A DNA stretch of 56,576 bases from JBBQKP01 sp038326995 (GTDB taxonomy: Bacteria > Planctomycetota > Phycisphaerae > Tepidisphaerales > Tepidisphaeraceae), in assembly GCA_038326995.1 (NCBI GenBank), contig JBBQKP010000001.1:1-56576 (forward strand), written 5' to 3'. Both the position numbers and the translations under genes were made by a program. Below, piece after piece: positions 55,727 to 56,576 of this stretch (position 1 is the first letter of the stretch; each line of letters opens with the position of its first letter). The notes below the pieces were generated by a model. That model worked only from the letters and a program-made list of their open reading frames with translations. It had not been told where the DNA came from and did not search any database.

Positions 55727-56576
55727 ATGAGTGAAGTACCTACATCAGCTGTGCCGTCTCAAGCCCCCGTTCCCCGCAAGCGTCGCCGCTGGCCTTATGT
55801 GCTGCTGAGTCTGGTTATCCTCCTCGTGCTGGTAGTTTTGCTTTTGCCCACGATTGTTTCAACCGGCATTGTGCGTTCGCTCATTCTGCCCCGCGCCAGC
55901 AGCGCAGCGCTCGCGCACCCCAACGCGAAGCTCGACATCGCCTCGTGGTCGTTCGGCTGGTTCGGCGGGCAATCGATCAGCGGCATCCGAATCACCGACG
56001 CCGAACAAATCGTCGCGATCGATGCAAGCGTCCGCACAGACCTCTCGCTGCTCTCTGCAATTCGAGGCGACTACGACCTGGGCAATACCGTCATTGATGC
56101 CGACATCGTCAGATTGAAGATCGAGGCCGATGGGTCATCGAACCTCCAGCGGACGTTCGTAACATCTTCCTCCTCGACGCCATCAACGCCGACGGGAAGC
56201 TCTGCGGACATTCCCATCGAACTTCCCAACGTAAAAGGGAGGATCGTGATCAATCTCACGGGCACGATCGAGCCGCCCGCGATCGCGGGAAAGGCAGTCG
56301 CGCCGATCAAAATTGAAAAGGGCAGCACGATCCTGATCGATCTGCTCGACCCGGAAAAAGACATCGGCCTCGAAGGCAAACTTGTCTACCAGACCCAAGG
56401 CAAAATCAGCACCGTCGATTTCAAAGCCCACGCCGATGCCGTTGATAAGGGCATCATTAAAACCGACCCGACCAAGCTCTCGGCCCGCGCCGATGTCACC
56501 CTCAGCAGCATTGATTTGTCGGTGCTGAATGCCGTGCTCGCGCCGCTCGGCATTCCGGTCAATCGAATCGAAGGCG
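55727..56576 (+). CDS. AsmA-like membrane protein (3' end outside window)
   Basis: The frame is open from ATG 55727 to the window edge (283 codons, no stop), so it is incomplete. A basic stretch (RKRRRWPY at about 17-24) precedes one hydrophobic helix (about 25-43, YVLLSLVILLVLVVLLLP), an inside-to-outside anchor. The rest is beta-rich and periplasmic: SWSFGWFGGQSISGIRI with the DIASWSFGW pattern, repeats of short strands, and a Ser/Thr-rich linker at about 144-157. The pattern and size resemble AsmA-family proteins, which form a groove between inner and outer membrane for lipid transport. Identification is tentative, because the C-terminal domain is not visible. Confidence 0.65.
   Translation, partial: MSEVPTSAVPSQAPVPRKRRRWPYVLLSLVILLVLVVLLLPTIVSTGIVRSLILPRASSAALAHPNAKLDIASWSFGWFGGQSISGIRITDAEQIVAIDASVRTDLSLLSAIRGDYDLGNTVIDADIVRLKIEADGSSNLQRTFVTSSSSTPSTPTGSSADIPIELPNVKGRIVINLTGTIEPPAIAGKAVAPIKIEKGSTILIDLLDPEKDIGLEGKLVYQTQGKISTVDFKAHADAVDKGIIKTDPTKLSARADVTLSSIDLSVLNAVLAPLGIPVNRIEG

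Overview
The window looks like chromosomal DNA of a GC-rich bacterium of the phylum Planctomycetota, probably class Phycisphaerae. This is inferred from gene content, not from a database search. The signs are an N-terminal LENRQLF motif on a secreted glycosidase (like the LEPR-XLL anchor of planctomycetes), a pseudopilin with the GFSLIELLVV prepilin signal, abundant hybrid kinases and secreted glycosidases, and an hpf-EIIA-HPr-EI-RNase E/G cluster. There are no rRNA or tRNA genes, CRISPR arrays or intact insertion sequences that I can see.

Layout. 1-8.7 kb: rpoB (5' end outside the window) and rpoC, separated by an unusual 666-bp gap that carries two small overlapping genes; a strong terminator follows rpoC. 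8.8-11.8 kb: a truncated IS256-type transposase derivative with an intact frame, a ketoacyl synthase with an altered active site, and a repeat-bearing non-coding stretch. 11.8-17 kb (minus): a peptide-type ABC importer (lipoprotein plus two permeases, no ATPases) and a secreted helical protein of unknown function. 17-20.2 kb: the redox repressor gene rex with a palindrome in its promoter, then a modular secreted GH16 glucanase. 20.2-20.9 kb: low-GC stretch with the decayed remains of a GT14 glycosyltransferase. 21-28.9 kb: a GAF-AAA+-Fis activator, a SnoaL-like protein, argC, an acyl-CoA synthetase/GNAT fusion of the Pat type, a small membrane protein and a glycerate kinase.

29-35.4 kb is one dense plus-strand cluster: hpf, a PtsN-like EIIA, HPr with an N-terminal extension, EI, and RNase E/G with a long charged tail. 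It links a phosphorelay, ribosome hibernation and RNA decay. 35.5-37.1 kb is a two-gene operon resembling mhqO-mhqD (ring-cleaving dioxygenase plus hydrolase). 37.6-40.4 kb encodes a large secreted clan-A glycosidase. It converges on rpoD (minus), with a shared hairpin terminator between them. Upstream of rpoD is a candidate small structured RNA with its own promoter and terminator.

43.3-46.4 kb (minus) is a three-gene operon: a GT2 glycosyltransferase, a protein faintly resembling BshC, and a membrane-anchored glutathione peroxidase. It is followed by a pseudopilin, a rhomboid protease and two tandem hybrid histidine kinases, all minus. 54-56.6 kb holds leuC with a clear promoter, and the 5' part of an AsmA-like membrane protein cut by the window edge.

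The points most worth following are the cassette between rpoB and rpoC, the candidate RNA upstream of rpoD, the exapted IS256 derivative, the GT2/BshC-like/peroxidase operon, the altered ketoacyl synthase, and a recurring arrangement in which a -10-like box lies 6-8 nt before the start codon, which suggests leaderless transcripts.
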